From Rhodospirillaceae bacterium (GTDB lineage: Bacteria > Pseudomonadota > Alphaproteobacteria > UBA8366): a stretch of DNA of 6,696 bases. A program made the translations under genes and the position numbers. This document shows positions 5,831 to 6,696 of the stretch, piece after piece. The number at the start of each line of letters is the position of its first letter. The stretch's first letter is position 1. The stretch lies in assembly GCA_002718015.1 (NCBI GenBank), contig PBCW01000060.1, positions 8,805-15,500 of the forward strand, in the 5' to 3' direction. The notes beneath the pieces were generated by a model. It was not told where the DNA came from. It made no database searches and saw only the letters and a program-made list of their open reading frames with translations.

Positions 5831-6696
5831 TCACACATTTATGGGGGGGGTAGAGTCCTCTCCCAAATCCCAAAATATGCCCGCAGTTGCCCCTAGTCCT
5901 TCGCGCAGGAAAGATTTAAGACCGTGCTCATCTGGTCCGTGTTGGTTGCACCCGCTATAAGAATGAGGAAGCCAAATAACTGGCGTTTTTAGTCCAGATT
6001 TAAATAATTCACTCGGATTCGAACCGGATGAACAAGGCAAAACATTGGGCTTGACGTTTGTAGTCTTCTTAATCGAATTAATCATCCATTTTACCCAAGG
6101 GTGGTTTGGATCAGTACGAGAAGCAGGAAATTGATCGCGTCCTATCTCTGTATTTATCTTGACATGGTTAAGTTTTATTTTGTCAAGGTGACGCCTTAAT
6201 GCTGGAACGAATACTTGACGATCTACGTCTGTGGTGTATCGTACTTGGCATCGTGCCTTAGCGTGGGAAGGAACTGCATTTACTGGGTTATCTGGATTGC
6301 CAGTTTTGAATGCAAGGACAGTAAAGCTAGTCCATGCAAGTGTTTTTTCATGTACGCTTAAATCCGGCTGACCCCAATCTGGGTCTGGTTCCTGAGTATC
6401 AGCACCTTGATCAACTACCAGGCATTTGCACGCTTCAGACACTTGTTCTGGAACATTTGCAGGCAGCCATTCTTGAATGTTTATGCGACCTAGCGGGTCA
6501 GTAATACTTGCAATTGCATGAGCTAACTGAATCCCAGCATCTGGAAGCACGCCCCCCCAATGTCCTGAATGCGTAGCGCCTAGCCGTCTGTGATCTACTA
6601 TTAAATCAAAAAAAATACCTCCCCGGCATCCAAGATTTAAGTCCATGCACCTTAATGATTTTCGGGGGCCATCGAAGCCAAGAAAGACATCGCATT
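5831..6696 (-). CDS. M20-family metallopeptidase, 5' part outside the window
   Basis: The frame is open from the right edge (first complete codon 6694-6692) to TGA at 5833-5831, giving 287 residues of what should be roughly a 460-residue enzyme. M20 enzymes are di-zinc hydrolases acting on dipeptides, N-acyl amino acids or similar amides. Counting from the edge, the fragment shows GFDGP (residues 6-10, Asp8 in the position of a metal ligand), the GATHSGHWGG segment (39-48) that matches the conserved HSG of the dimerisation domain, GNPDNPVNAVP (116-126), RCQVRY (148-153) and a C-terminal QHGPDEH (251-257), where His252 fits the last zinc ligand. The upstream half with the first His/Asp ligands and catalytic Glu lies outside. 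An ATG at 6646 is internal: the frame continues upstream with family-like sequence, so it is not the start. The exact substrate cannot be told. A G8 tract lies just before the stop. It converges on pyrC. Confidence 0.9.
   Translation of the reverse strand, partial: CDVFLGFDGPRKSLRCMDLNLGCRGGIFFDLIVDHRRLGATHSGHWGGVLPDAGIQLAHAIASITDPLGRINIQEWLPANVPEQVSEACKCLVVDQGADTQEPDPDWGQPDLSVHEKTLAWTSFTVLAFKTGNPDNPVNAVPSHAKARCQVRYTTDVDRQVFVPALRRHLDKIKLNHVKINTEIGRDQFPASRTDPNHPWVKWMINSIKKTTNVKPNVLPCSSGSNPSELFKSGLKTPVIWLPHSYSGCNQHGPDEHGLKSFLREGLGATAGIFWDLGEDSTPPINV
5843..5850. repeat. G8 homopolymer at the end of the M20 gene
   Basis: Eight consecutive G on the plus strand, read as C8 in the coding strand, encode Thr-Pro-Pro five to seven residues before the C-terminus. 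It is the longest G/C homopolymer noticed in the window (a run of seven lies at 6552-6558 in the same gene). Such tracts are prone to slippage and to sequencing error. Confidence 0.9.

Noticed and set aside
5671..5960. Short plus-strand frames of 60 and 75 codons after pyrC
   Set aside because: They overlap the real M20 gene on the opposite strand, show no family features and lack ribosome binding sites.
1..6696. Defence system, mobile element, CRISPR or toxin-antitoxin pair
   Set aside because: All sizeable coding regions are explained by metabolic or general families, and no spacer-repeat pattern, transposase, recombinase or terminal inverted repeats were seen.

Overview
The window looks like a chromosomal housekeeping region of an alphaproteobacterium with moderate, AT-leaning base composition. 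This rests on protein character. The adenylosuccinate lyase has the 437-residue form beginning MIPRYSRPEM that is typical of alphaproteobacteria, and the NRDE-family protein resembles those of Rhodospirillales and related marine lineages. A genus cannot be assigned by eye. I see no rRNA, tRNA, CRISPR array, transposase, integrase or phage gene.

Layout. On the minus strand, reading right to left, purB (4154-2841) is followed by an exported tetratricopeptide-like repeat protein (2881-830), whose start overlaps the purB end by 41 bp. After a 188-bp gap comes an NRDE/TANGO2-family gene (641 to beyond the left edge). On the plus strand, pyrC (4550-5611) is divergent from purB across a 395-bp intergenic region. 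It converges on the 3' part of an M20-family metallopeptidase gene on the minus strand (from beyond the right edge down to 5831). The gap between those two genes is 219 bp.

Function. PurB acts in de novo purine synthesis and PyrC in de novo pyrimidine synthesis. The two genes sit head to head, so the shared upstream region could set their balance. That region holds a -10-like TATAAT for purB, an 8-bp interrupted dyad at 4324-4349 and a TTGTGATC-type box. The repeat protein is probably cotranscribed with purB but carries a signal peptide, so it should act in the periplasm; its role is unknown. The NRDE protein and the M20 enzyme have no obvious link to nucleotide synthesis.

No convincing novel system was found. 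The points most worth checking are the regulatory-looking repeats in the noncoding gaps, the purB/repeat-protein overlap, and a run of eight G at the end of the M20 gene, where a one-base insertion would add a 60-residue tail.
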